A stretch of DNA of 64,000 nucleotides from Gracilaria vermiculophylla. Taxonomy: Eukaryota > Rhodophyta > Florideophyceae > Gracilariales > Gracilariaceae. Where the stretch lies: contig JAHNZQ020000049.1 in the NCBI GenBank assembly GCA_019155205.2, positions 880,163 through 944,162 of the forward strand. The letters run 5' to 3'. The notes beneath the pieces were generated by a model that worked only from the letters and a program-made list of their open reading frames with translations, had not been told where the DNA came from and searched no databases. The stretch's first letter is position 1; each line of letters opens with the position of its first letter. A program made the translations under genes and the position numbers. Positions 1 to 10,058 of the stretch are shown here, piece by piece.

Positions 1-223
1 ATATCTAGCCGGGAGCCCGCCTCGGCAGGTCGCACTACTGTGCTAATTACCTGCATAAAATATCTAAAATAAATAATAAATTCTACCGTACCTTAAGGAT
101 ACTGTAGCGCACGCGGGCAAGATTATGTACCACGTGGCCCAGCTAATAAATTACGAACCCTCCTTAGGAATATTATACCTTAAAGCCAAACCACCATATT
201 TCCGTAGGAGCCACTGTACTACA
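1..223 (-). repeat. 3' part (plus-strand reading) of a Ty3/gypsy chromovirus LTR
   Basis: This stretch matches, in order, the right-hand part of the LTRs at 15456-16008, 25422-25976, 26836-27388, 35611-36158 and 43314-43835, and ends in the same TGTACTACA. The window begins inside the LTR. Copia coding sequence follows directly, rather than chromovirus internal sequence, so this is the right-hand border of an element or a solo LTR that inserted into the copia copy; the rest lies to the left of the window. Strand is given by analogy with the elements whose pol genes run on the minus strand. Confidence 0.85.
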
Positions 224-224
224 A

Positions 225-3200
225 CACGGAACCAAAAGTGTAGAATGGAGTGCATGCAGTCAGTGGACAGAAGTTTTCCTAAGCAACACGCTAAGTGCTG
301 AAAGCCTAGCGATGAATCTACTTTCTGTTCCAGCCTTGACTGAGAAGGAATTCTGTGTTCTCTTCACAAGAGAAAAAGCAGTCATATTCGATGAAACTGA
401 CAATCTGATACCTGCAGCCATAGCATCAAAAGGCACCAATGGGCTCTATTACACTGGAAGTAGAGTAAACGACTCTCTCGATTGCGAGAACGAAAGAATT
501 ACAAAGACAAGGCTAACATACTTTCTTGAAGAACTCAGTGGGGAGAACAGCAGTGTGTGCAACCTCTCGTTAGTATCAAACGACGGTTCAGAGCTTGCAA
601 AGTCGGAACTATTGTACGGTCAGCATGTGCTTGGTCATGAAGACGACATCAAAGAAGTGAGCAATATGCCCGAGAAGGATGAATTTGAGGAAACTATTGA
701 CCTCACCGACGACAAAAAGTGGAAAGCACATCCCAGCCCAATCCTACAAAGGGTAGAATGAGGAGTGCAGCGGAGATATGGCACAATCGCCTAGGCCATT
801 TTGACTCCCAATATGGAATCAAAGAGCTCATGGCCGAAGGTACTTTACCAGATCCTACGACAACCATCAACAGGTGTGATCCATGTGAGAAGGCGAAGTT
901 TAGACGCTCTTATACTGGGAGCCTCACCAAGGTTAAGGAGCCTGAAGGAATACATGCGGATGTGGTAGAACAAATCAAACCGAGTGCAATTGATGGTTCC
1001 AAGTATTTTTGCACTCTCACTAATGAGTACAGCAGGTATGTCTTTGCGAAGTCCCTATCCAGGAAAGGGGAGGCATCCAAGGCAGTTCGTCACTTCAGGA
1101 CCTGGATGGAGAAGCAAACTCTGTATAAAATCACGTCTCTGTGCACCGATGGCGGGAAGGAGTTCAGCCGTATTCGCTTAGAAATGAAAGCACTCGGAAT
1201 TGAAGTATTCAACACCACACCGTATACGCCATCTTCCAATGGCTTAATTGAGCGAACGCAGTGTGTACTCATAACAGCCATCCGTACATGACTTGCACAA
1301 TCACATCTTCCTGGGCAGTATTGGTACTACACTCTGCAGCATTTTGTAGATTGCAAGAATATTGTAAGGCACTCGGTGACAAAGCCGAGTCCACATGTAG
1401 CGTTTAAGGGAGCTGCCCCATTCCACGCAAAACATATTCGACCTTTCGGCTGTCTCGTTACCGTGGAGTCCTCGAAAGAGGAACGGAAGCAAAAGGGGAA
1501 GATGGCACTGAAAAAGCGGAATGGATTGAACTTAGGGCATATCGCGTGAGGCATTTACAGAACACTAACCAAAAGTGGTATTCGGCCTTTGAAGTATGTT
1601 ACGTTCCATGAAGAATTATTCTCGGGCGTTATGATTCTCAGAGATCATGATGCAGAAGAAGGTATGCAATAAGATGAAGATAATGTTCTAGTTGTACTGG
1701 AAGAATCATCCGAAGACGAAGAAGAATTGGAAAACGGAAACCATGAAGAGGATTTAGAAGCTAATGAAGTATTCTTTGATGCGACTGAAAACCTGGGTAA
1801 GAACAACCCAGAGAACTGAAGCTCCCAAACGCACTATTCCGAACAACCTTCAACGTTTGATGTTACTCAGTATCATGATTATGGTACACCGATAACTGAA
1901 TCCAATCCCTTGATACAGTCGAAACACGGGTATAATCTGCGTCCTTGCTCGAAAGCAACCCTATGCTTACCAAAATCCATATCTACGGTTTATGGACCCA
2001 CGTGGACCGACGCAATGCGCAGCAAGAAATGGAAGCACTGGGAGAATGCGATCCAAGAAGGGTTCAAGACTATCCTTGAAGCAGAAACCCTACGAACGAG
2101 TCACAGAAGTGACATGCAGATCACTCCCTACAACAATCATTTTGCGATTGAAGCAAGACCAACACGGGATCCCGGAAAGGTTCAGGGCAAGACTTGTGGC
2201 TCGTGGGAATCTACATCAGCTTACGAGCATTGAGGCCAAAACAATCCTACGCACCCGTCATAGGTTTCGAGATATTTTGGGTTTTGTTATGCCTAGGTTC
2301 AGTTTTTGGATGGGAGAGACAGCAAGTATAAATTAATGGTGCCTTTCTGTATGCCGCACTTCCCGAGGAGTTTAATGTTTACATTTGCCTCCCAAAGACT
2401 TTAGGCATTGCTGAGGCGGATAGTGGACTTGTAATACTTAAGAAATCTCTTTATGGTCTGCGAGACGCTCCAAAACTGTGGTACCGAACCTTGAAACGCT
2501 TTCTTACAACTCTTGGATTCTCTAAAGTATCCGTCCCAGATCATCTGTTTGTGCGACGTGAGAGCAATGGAATGGTCGTTTTATTGGCATACGTCGCCGA
2601 CATTATTTTGCTCCGAAATACTGAACTTGGTCAACAAGCCAAAGAAGAAATGAAAAAATCATTTTCGATGAAGGACCTTGGATATGGGACAAATTTCCTC
2701 GGGGTTCGCATACAACAAACAGACACGGAAATAGTTTTGTCTCAAGCAGCGCTGATAGAGAAAATTCTTGCAGAAGCAAACATGAAACACTGCAAATTCG
2801 TCAGAACACCTCTGCCAGTTTCTCATTCACTTTACGATTTGGCTTGTGATCGACACGAAGAAAAGACCAGCGATATGAAGAATTTCCCGTACAGGGAAAT
2901 CTTAGCAAAGCTAGTTTTTCTCTCGACGCGATCAAAGCCAGACATCTCAACTGCTGTTTCGATGTTAAAAAAGTTTCAATCGAATTACTTGCAAGTGCAC
3001 TGGAAAGCTGTGAAGCATCTTCTTTGATACTTAAAGGGCTCGATAGACTATGGATTGTCTATTCCAAAGGGCAGTTCTACAGCCATTCGTGCATGGTCTG
3101 ATGCCGATTGGGGAAGAGAAAGAGATGGTAGACGATCAAGAACAGGAGCACTCATTTGTATCAGTGGAACGCCTGTTATTTGGATATCGAAACTTCAACA

Positions 3201-3596
3201 TTCAATTGCGTTGTCCACTTGCGAAGCCGAATTTTACGCTCTATCTGAATGCGTAAGGAATGTGAAGTGGATATCACAGCTCTATGAAGAACTTGGTTTG
3301 CATACAAACAATACTGTTAAGATCTTTCAGGACAATCTCGGGAGCATTAAATGGACCAATGAAGTGCAGGGTCTTCGAAATGTGAAACACATTGGCATTC
3401 GTTACAACTTTGTCAAGGAAGTTGTTGAGAATGGTCAAATTGCGGTTGAAGACACACCCTCTGAACTCAATTACGTGGATTCTTTGACGAAGATCTTGCC
3501 AGCACCAATCATGGAGAGTCACATTCAAGTACTTCGCATCCTAACATCATCTTCGCGAGGGGGACTGTCTGAGAAAGTGGCTCACCATACTGCGTG
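225..3596 (+). pseudogene. Ty1/copia gag-pol, 5'-truncated and decayed (copia copy 1)
   Basis: Order visible: end of the protease region, GAG-pre-integrase zinc motif (H..H about 782-806, C..C about 878-893), integrase core with D (HADVV, about 955), D (CTDGG, about 1148) and E (NGLIER, about 1250), reverse transcriptase (about 2000-3030), and RNase H (WSDADWG and CEAEFYALSE, about 3055-3597). The reverse transcriptase box reads YVAD (2590-2601) instead of YVDD, so one catalytic aspartate is lost. The frame is broken near 719-761, 1291, 1550, 1680, 2233 and 3028. The 5' part is missing because the gypsy LTR at 1-223 lies against it. A G-rich tract at about 3557-3566 could be the polypurine tract, but no downstream LTR could be delimited. 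This is a different copia lineage from the copy at 54673-59770. Confidence 0.9.
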
Positions 3597-4086
3597 AAGA
3601 CGATGGAATAGTACTTTCATTTGATTACCTAATTTTACACAAATATGTGTGGTGGAACTGGAATCACCAACATAACATTGTTGTACAGTTATGTAGCTGA
3701 CGTGGCTCAAATTGCATGTGCTCAAAGTGCAGTTGGATATCAAGGACATCCTGGTGGACCATTTGTTACAGGCTCACATAGTCAAAACCATACGCTAGAT
3801 CAATATACCGGTCCTGACACTGAATAGAAGTACTAAGAAACTGCTTGAAAAAGCTGGAGTTGTAGAACTCTCAGTCAGTCTTGTCGATTCAATTAAAAAT
3901 TCGTGAAAGTCGTAAAAAAAAGGAAGGGGAGGAAGCTTAGGGGATATCTTAACGCGGTCCGGTTGTGGAGTCGATTCGTCATCTCGATAGAAAGACATAG
4001 GCTGGACAAATACGCGCAGAGGATCAGGAGATGTCATCGCAGCCTTGCAAAGTCACTGGGCTGTATGGAGCAGGGGGGAAGGGCTA
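3597..4086. other. Intergenic; probable remains of the copia 3' LTR
   Basis: No gene seen. The first part follows a possible polypurine tract of copia copy 1 and may be its 3' LTR, but no partner LTR is in the window to prove it. The short open frames here have no recognisable motif. Confidence 0.3.
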
Positions 4087-4266
4087 CAGTGCGTAAAAAG
4101 AGTGGTGGTGTGGGCACAGTTGGATAAAATGAAGTGTCTTATCATTTTCAACCGGTTCTTGAACTCGACATTTTTCAAAAACTGGTTTGCCTAGTAAGTT
4201 ACTACAGTACTTAAAGTGATGATTTGCATCAAAAATCCAGGTGTCCCATACTCTTGAAACAGACTT
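4087..4266. mobile_element. 180-bp internally deleted mariner-family derivative (MITE-like)
   Basis: The right 135 bases match the right end of the 1.29-kb repeats at 13597-14880 and 20633-21928, including GATGATTTGCATCAAAA and the terminal ACTCTTGAAACAGACT. The left edge, TACAGTGCGTAAAAAG at 4085, resembles their left terminus. TA dinucleotides lie at both borders (4085-4086 and 4267-4268). The right-end identity is clear; the left border is weaker. Confidence 0.5.
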
Positions 4267-6596
4267 TATTTCCTAAGTAAATGGAAAGTAAATGAAGAAA
4301 TTAACATTCAAACGTTGTCTACAATCGATTCCTGCTCGCGTATATGAAACCGTCCACTCATGCCAAGAGCGAACCAATTCCTCACGGAGTACTGGTATCC
4401 TATTCAGATATGCCTCCGAACCTCATCTGCGGCAAGCGTCATGCCACAAAATACGAATCTGGAACACTTCCCATCTCGCATTCATCCGCCAGAGATATGC
4501 TCCCACAAACTCGTTTCAAGTGTTCGTGCGCTGAAAGCGTGCTTACGCAGCAATATACACCGCAATCGGGCTTGTCCACGATGAGAACCATTGCTTCGTT
4601 ATCAATAAAAATTTAGAAGTTTTAAGACTACTATTGACGACAAAGAAGCAAAAAATGAAACAATTGTCTAATTTAACTTTTGGTTGCATATAAGTTCTTT
4701 TTATTCCTCTCTTCAAATATGTCCTAGGTGTATAATATACGAATATGCATAAAAATGAAATTGCAAAATCGTCTTCATGTAATACGGGCAATATTCTGTC
4801 CCATTTGTAATTAATTGTTTTACTGAAATAATTTGAATTGGTTTATGAAAATGATCAACAATGTAACTGGTTACAGAAAGAAGTGTATATATGTTATAAA
4901 TGTATATGAAGTTTTCATATAAAGAACATTTTAAGACAAGTAGGAAAATTCACAAATGACTCAAAGAAATGCATCCCAATCCTTTGCTAACATTTTAACC
5001 AGAAGAAATATGTTCCTCGTAACATGAATATAATCCAAACGGTTGGGACTTCATGGTGTTTCTTCACCAGGTAATAAACTTCGTGCATTGTTTGAGAGCA
5101 TAATAGTGACAAGGTTTATTTTGCAGCAATGGTTCACGAAGTAGAACGAATAAAAAATGTCTTCTGACATTTGATTTATTGTAATAAGGATATTAAGATA
5201 CGAATGTTTAAAAAAAGAGCTTTGCATGTATGAAAGTGATTTATAATATTTCACAAAACAATGCAGTTGTTCTTTGAAAACGACGAGATAGGATAATCGA
5301 TCTATGTTTTTTGAGCTTCTTATAGAGCGTGAAAAGCGAAAAAGAACCGAGAACACGGCAAAAAAGCAAAAGCAATCGCTCTCAATGAGTTGACGATGAA
5401 ACTAAAATCTGAAGAATGTTTTCCATGTGCTATTCTTTTATCTCGAGAAAATGAAGATTAGATACTCCATTTGTACAACCTGACGCGTCTCATTGTGTTA
5501 ACTTGTTCATATGTTTCTAAAATTGTTACAAAATTGTGCAAAATGAAAAAGTACTTCAGTAGATTGTTGTGGAGCTAGAACTTTCATAGAATATGACAGT
5601 TCTTAGTAACACGTTTTGAAACAAACAACTATGATTAATTTGAAAAAGAGGTATCATTCAGAAAGACCTTTTCTCAAATTGATTGAAGAATGCATTAAAA
5701 AACTTGACTTCAATGGTGAAAACTTTCAGAGTAGAATTCTTGCCTTTAGTTGCACACAGCCGAAGAATATCTACGTATTATCTGAACGATAACAATACTT
5801 TGTGTATCGATCTGATGCTTTCGAACGAGAAATATTGAACAGCGGAGAAAATTATTAGGGTTCAAATTAGTTACATTATTGTCTCAGTTTACAGCGACCT
5901 TTATTTGCGTACATGATTGATTCTTTTTATGCTTGTGGAAACCCTTGCTACTAACGTATGTTGGTTTCCAAAAATGCTTGACAAGCTAATATTTCTGCTG
6001 TTTTTAATGTGATTAAGAACAACGCGAGTATTTGTGTAGAGAGGCACTTATGAATGTATTACAAAAGATTCTATCTTCCTCGTGTTTTACGTGTTGTACT
6101 TCATTCCCGGCTTATTTTTTTTGATATTTTGTTTTTGTTTTTGCATTTGAAGAATACATGGACGCATGGAATACTTTTAAATCGCGTATGATATGTTTCC
6201 TTATAAATTGCATAAAAGTCCTTGTTTCCTCTCAGCTGGTGTTTTCCAAAGTTCTCTGGTGATTCTGTGAAGGGTAGCTAAACGGAATATAGGTTTCCAA
6301 AAAGAAAAAAGGGTCTACCCAGGGTACTATGTTGTCGTTCTAGACAACGGATTGCAGTGAAAAGGCTCACGTTGAGTATCAGCACACACCTAAAAAATCT
6401 GGTGTAACAAGTTAAAGAAGTAGAAAGGGTGGTAAAGATCCTCAATGAGCGTTTAAAACGGCCATTTGATGTAGAAGATTACCGAGAAATTGAAGAACCG
6501 AATGAGGCATCCACTTGAAAGACGTGTTTGTCTAGCGGACTCTAATATAACTAACCGACATATAAGGTCACAGAGAGAACAATAGTGCGCATGGTC
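4267..6596. other. AT-rich intergenic DNA, no gene seen
   Basis: No open frame with recognisable motifs, no tandem repeat and no RNA gene was seen. Short frames around 4290-4616 and 5051-5356 are uninformative. Confidence 0.5.
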
Positions 6597-6758
6597 TCAT
6601 TCATCTACTTGAATTCCATCGCTGCCGTCCGGCTTTTTGGCGCTCTGGTACACCTTCACCTCCGCGTCAATATCTCCTGACCCCATGGAGGCATCGCCCC
6701 CCTTTACTTGCATTGGGTATTCCTTCTTTACTTGATCCATATCAGTGGAAGCATTCAC
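6597..6758 (-). CDS. Probable frameshifted C-terminal end of the coiled-coil gene
   Basis: Directly after the TGA at 6755 the neighbouring frame stays open for 53 codons, to a TGA at 6597-6599. It keeps the same Asp/Glu/Val/Lys-rich composition as the gene (for example GSGDIDAEVKVYQSAKKPD). The switch point is a run of four G on the coding strand (6758-6761). One missing G there would explain the break. A sequencing error, a real truncating allele or a programmed shift cannot be told apart from this sequence. Confidence 0.6.
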   Translation of the reverse strand: MNASTDMDQVKKEYPMQVKGGDASMGSGDIDAEVKVYQSAKKPDGSDGIQVDE

Positions 6759-8671
6759 CCCACCTTTCCGTCAGCCTCTGGCGTCATCGGTGAGGCTTCG
6801 ACCTCCATCTTTTGTTCAGCATCATCTGACGCCTCTTTGATTCCATCGTTTGTCTCCAGTGCGGGGTCATCGTTGGTCTCCACCACCAATACAGGATCAC
6901 TATTCGCCATTATGTCATCTTCTTTCTTTCCTAGCGCTGAATCGTTTGTCACACCTTGTTCATTGTCGTCTACCTTCCCCATTGTAATATTCTCTGCGTC
7001 AACGATCGTCACCTGCTCGCTTTCGTCTGTCTGCTCCGGAACTTCATCATGCGGATACTTCTGCTCGCCATTGTTTACTTTTCTCTCTTCACCAGTCTCT
7101 ACATCCATGGGTGTGGCTCCTTCTTTCTCTAGTGGGTCATTGTCTGATTTTACATCCGCATACGTATCCGAAGAAATTTGCTCGGCATCGACGTTCTTCG
7201 CAACGTCGTCTTCAACTTTCATTTCTGCGACGGCTTCTGACCCTACATCTGCTACAGTATGTGCGGTCACATTCGCAGAACTGGCCTCCGGTATTTGAGA
7301 AGCATCAATTGTTTCCGGCTCTGGGAACACATCTGCCGCCACTTCAGTAGCATCCTCGACCACCTCAGGGTTATCGTCTCCTGTCTTCACTTCTGTGGGA
7401 TTGTGCGTTGGCATTTTCTCGGCATCAACCTCTTTCGCCTGCACGCCCTCTTCTTCGTTCATCTCTGCTAAAGCATCTGACGCCATCTCCGCTGGGACAC
7501 TCACAGTTTTATGCGCTGCATCATCGTCGCTGATCAATTTTGTCCCATCGCCTTTCGACACAACTTCAGCACTATTCCCTGTCACTTGCCCTGAATCCTC
7601 CTCTTCTACTTGAGCCACATCTTCTGGTTTCCGCTGTGATAGAGTATCCATGGTTTGCTGCTCCGCAACATCTACTGATGCTTCCAGTTCATCATCTGCG
7701 TGCTCGGGCGCAATGTCGTCCGGCTTTTCATACGTGGCGGCGTCCATTGTGACTTGTTCAAGGCTGGTCTCCTTTGATTCTACGATTGCATCAGCCGGCA
7801 GCTCGGCGATGGGGTCTGACGGGAGCTGTGCGTTATCGTGTTGATTGAAAGACACATGACCGTCATCTATATGCTCATCTTGGTCTGCATCGATGCCTGC
7901 GACTGCGGACGCAGAACTATTGCCTTCCATCTCCACGGCACCATTCGCTTCTTGCGAGGAGGGCGTTTCGTCGAGCGGAGCGTCGTCCATGATTTTCATC
8001 TCGCGCGCCCAATCCTCCAGCTCGGTCTTGGCTAGATGCAGTTCCTCGCGGAGCTCGGCGCCTTCGGCGTCAAGCCGGTCGCGCTCAATTTCTACGTGAG
8101 CCAGGTGGTCGCGAAGCTTGGCCACGTCGGCCTCCAGGTGGTCTTTGTCATGCTGTAGTGCGGTTAAACGTTGTGCGGCGTGATGGTCCGCCTCCTTTGC
8201 AGCGTTATCGCGTGCCACAATGGTGAGTTCGCGTTCAGCCAGCGCAGCGTTCAACTTGACCGCCGCGGCGCTCTGCGCAGCCATTTCCGCTTCGGCAGTG
8301 CGCAAACGCGCCTCCAATGCGGCGGTGTCCGCGGTCAGTTTCTGCTGGGTGACGCCGTGCTCTTGCTTCTCGTTGGCAAGCTGCACATCCAAGGAGTCGC
8401 GTGCACTCTCACTGGCGGCGAGCGCATCGGCTACGTGCTTGTGTTGCGCGCGAAGCTGCGCTACAAGCTCGCGGAGTTTCATGGCGTCTTCGTCGCGCTT
8501 CTGCAGCTGGGCGCGAAGGTTGTGCACGTCGGCTTGGGAGTTGGATAGCGATTGCTGCAGGTCGTCGACGACGGTGCGAAGCTCAATCAGCTGCTCTTCC
8601 GGCGGGGGGTCGGGTCGCAGCTTCTCCCGGCGCAACAGCCGCAGCGGGTTCAGCCTCAAAAAGGCAAACAT
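6755..8671 (-). CDS. Coiled-coil protein with acidic degenerate repeats, host-like, intronless
   Basis: The first ATG in the long minus-strand frame is at 8671 (protein starts MFAFLRLNPLRLLRREK), giving 638 codons to a TGA at 6755. The frame stays open upstream to 8839, but only from a GTG, which is not a credible eukaryotic start. After a basic N-terminus, residues about 25-225 are heptad-rich with many Ala, Leu, Glu and Arg, which suggests one long coiled coil. The rest is acidic and low in complexity, with a degenerate repeat of about 60 residues (compare AEMNEEEGVQAKEVDAEKM with AEMKVEDDVAKNVDAEQIS). GC content is much higher at the 5' end than in the surrounding DNA. No catalytic motif was recognised; a structural or scaffolding role is only a guess. 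No element sequence is nearby. The C-terminus appears to be cut short by a 1-base shift (next entry). Confidence 0.75.
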   Translation of the reverse strand: MFAFLRLNPLRLLRREKLRPDPPPEEQLIELRTVVDDLQQSLSNSQADVHNLRAQLQKRDEDAMKLRELVAQLRAQHKHVADALAASESARDSLDVQLANEKQEHGVTQQKLTADTAALEARLRTAEAEMAAQSAAAVKLNAALAERELTIVARDNAAKEADHHAAQRLTALQHDKDHLEADVAKLRDHLAHVEIERDRLDAEGAELREELHLAKTELEDWAREMKIMDDAPLDETPSSQEANGAVEMEGNSSASAVAGIDADQDEHIDDGHVSFNQHDNAQLPSDPIAELPADAIVESKETSLEQVTMDAATYEKPDDIAPEHADDELEASVDVAEQQTMDTLSQRKPEDVAQVEEEDSGQVTGNSAEVVSKGDGTKLISDDDAAHKTVSVPAEMASDALAEMNEEEGVQAKEVDAEKMPTHNPTEVKTGDDNPEVVEDATEVAADVFPEPETIDASQIPEASSANVTAHTVADVGSEAVAEMKVEDDVAKNVDAEQISSDTYADVKSDNDPLEKEGATPMDVETGEERKVNNGEQKYPHDEVPEQTDESEQVTIVDAENITMGKVDDNEQGVTNDSALGKKEDDIMANSDPVLVVETNDDPALETNDGIKEASDDAEQKMEVEASPMTPEADGKVG

Positions 8672-9818
8672 GGCACGACGCGCGGCGCGCGGCGGGCGGC
8701 GTGGCGCTGCAGCGGCGGTGCGGCGCCCTAATGGCGCGCTGGAAGGCGCGTCGTTGGCGCGCGCGCAGCGCTCGCGCGACGGGGCGGTCGCTTCGTCGTG
8801 AACAGTTGGCGGTGCATCACTGGCGCGCCGCGCGAACACACGCGGCGCTGCTTACCACAGCGACAGCAACGGCGGTGGCGGCGGCGGCTGCTGGAGGCCG
8901 CGTGCGGCTTGCGTCGTCGCGACGCAAAGGCGCACCCTCCAGCACCGAACCGACCCGCATCTCGCGACGCCCTACGGCGCGCTGCGACGTCCCGGTGCGC
9001 CTTTTGTTTCCATATCACCCGCCGCTCCGCGCCCATGCGGCGATGCACTCGAGCTCGTTTCCTCGCGTACGCTCCACTTGGCCGGCACCATCGCAAGACT
9101 GCCGTCGTCGCGTTCATCACTCCAACGTGGCCTTTGAGTTATGTTTGGTCTTGGCGTTGCTGCTCTAGCCGCGAAAACTTTTTGTCAGCTCGCCTTCCAC
9201 TCCCAACTGCTGCGCTGCAAGACACAAATCCATCGCATTCAACCTCACGAGCCCGGTTATGCAGCGTAATAAAAAACCGATTCATAACGAGAGCCAGAAC
9301 CGTGTTGTTGAAACGTTGGGGCAACAGTTGTTCATTCCAGTTCTGAAGTTGGGAACAACGAGCATCGAATCGGCGCTGGGTCAGGCGATGTGCTTTCTTG
9401 TTTGGCAAATTCACAAAACACACACACCAGGTCATGCACTGGTCTCGAGAATGATTTGCGCGCCGTTCGGTCTCTCTCTATTTTCTTTCCTGCTAGCTTG
9501 CTGGGCTCTGCTGCCATCGAGTGTAAAGCTAAGACAGTATTTTCATATTGGCGCCCTTCTCGTAGCTTTGTCGATGTCCGAGAGCGATTTCACGGCACAC
9601 GTTGCTGCAGCGCAGATCACCCAAAAACGGAGGCATCGAAAAAAAAGCTGCGTGCAGATGATGCAACCCACTGTTTTGTCCGCATGAAAACCCAGATAGG
9701 TTGCTATACAACATACACCGATACAGGAGTACAACTCATTGAGAATGGATAAAAAGCTGGTAAGGAGAATGAAAAGAAGAGTACGGCCGGTACGCTTGCT
9801 TGTAGCTTACAACAAAAA
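8672..9818. other. GC-rich 5' flank of the coiled-coil gene
   Basis: This very GC-rich stretch (8672-9120) carries several overlapping open frames on both strands with Arg/Ala-rich translations, as expected of GC-rich DNA without selection for a frame. It probably holds the 5' UTR and promoter of the minus-strand gene. No TATA box was found within 200 bases of its start codon. Confidence 0.4.
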
Positions 9819-10058
9819 ATGTCGCGAGTGGTGACAACGTCGTTTGTCAGCAAAGCTTTATATTTATGCGGTTTGTGCCATGCTCCAGCAGCTGCTTCAT
9901 TGGCGACAGGTTTTGATAGCGCACGTCGTGGAACATATGCAGAGTCCACGGTGAAGGAAGGTCATGGCGGAGACGGTATCGAATCGTTTTCATTTGCTCG
10001 CACACTGGGACTCATAGAGCGACATGTGGCCAGCTCCAATAAGTTCAAGAAAGATTGA
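9819..10058 (+). CDS. Possible small protein, 79 aa, unknown
   Basis: The ATG lies in an A-rich context (AAAAAATGTCG), followed by 79 codons to a TGA. The N-terminus is Ser/Val/Arg/Lys-rich without acidic residues for about 30 positions, which could be an organelle-targeting sequence; the rest is hydrophilic. No motif was recognised and there are no homologous copies in the window. It could equally be a chance frame or one exon of a longer gene. Confidence 0.25.
   Translation: MSRVVTTSFVSKALYLCGLCHAPAAASLATGFDSARRGTYAESTVKEGHGGDGIESFSFARTLGLIERHVASSNKFKKD

Noticed and set aside
8401..9346. Long plus-strand open frames (up to 255 codons) opposite and upstream of the coiled-coil gene
   Set aside because: They are Arg/Ala-rich by-products of very high GC; the minus-strand frame has the coherent coiled-coil pattern.
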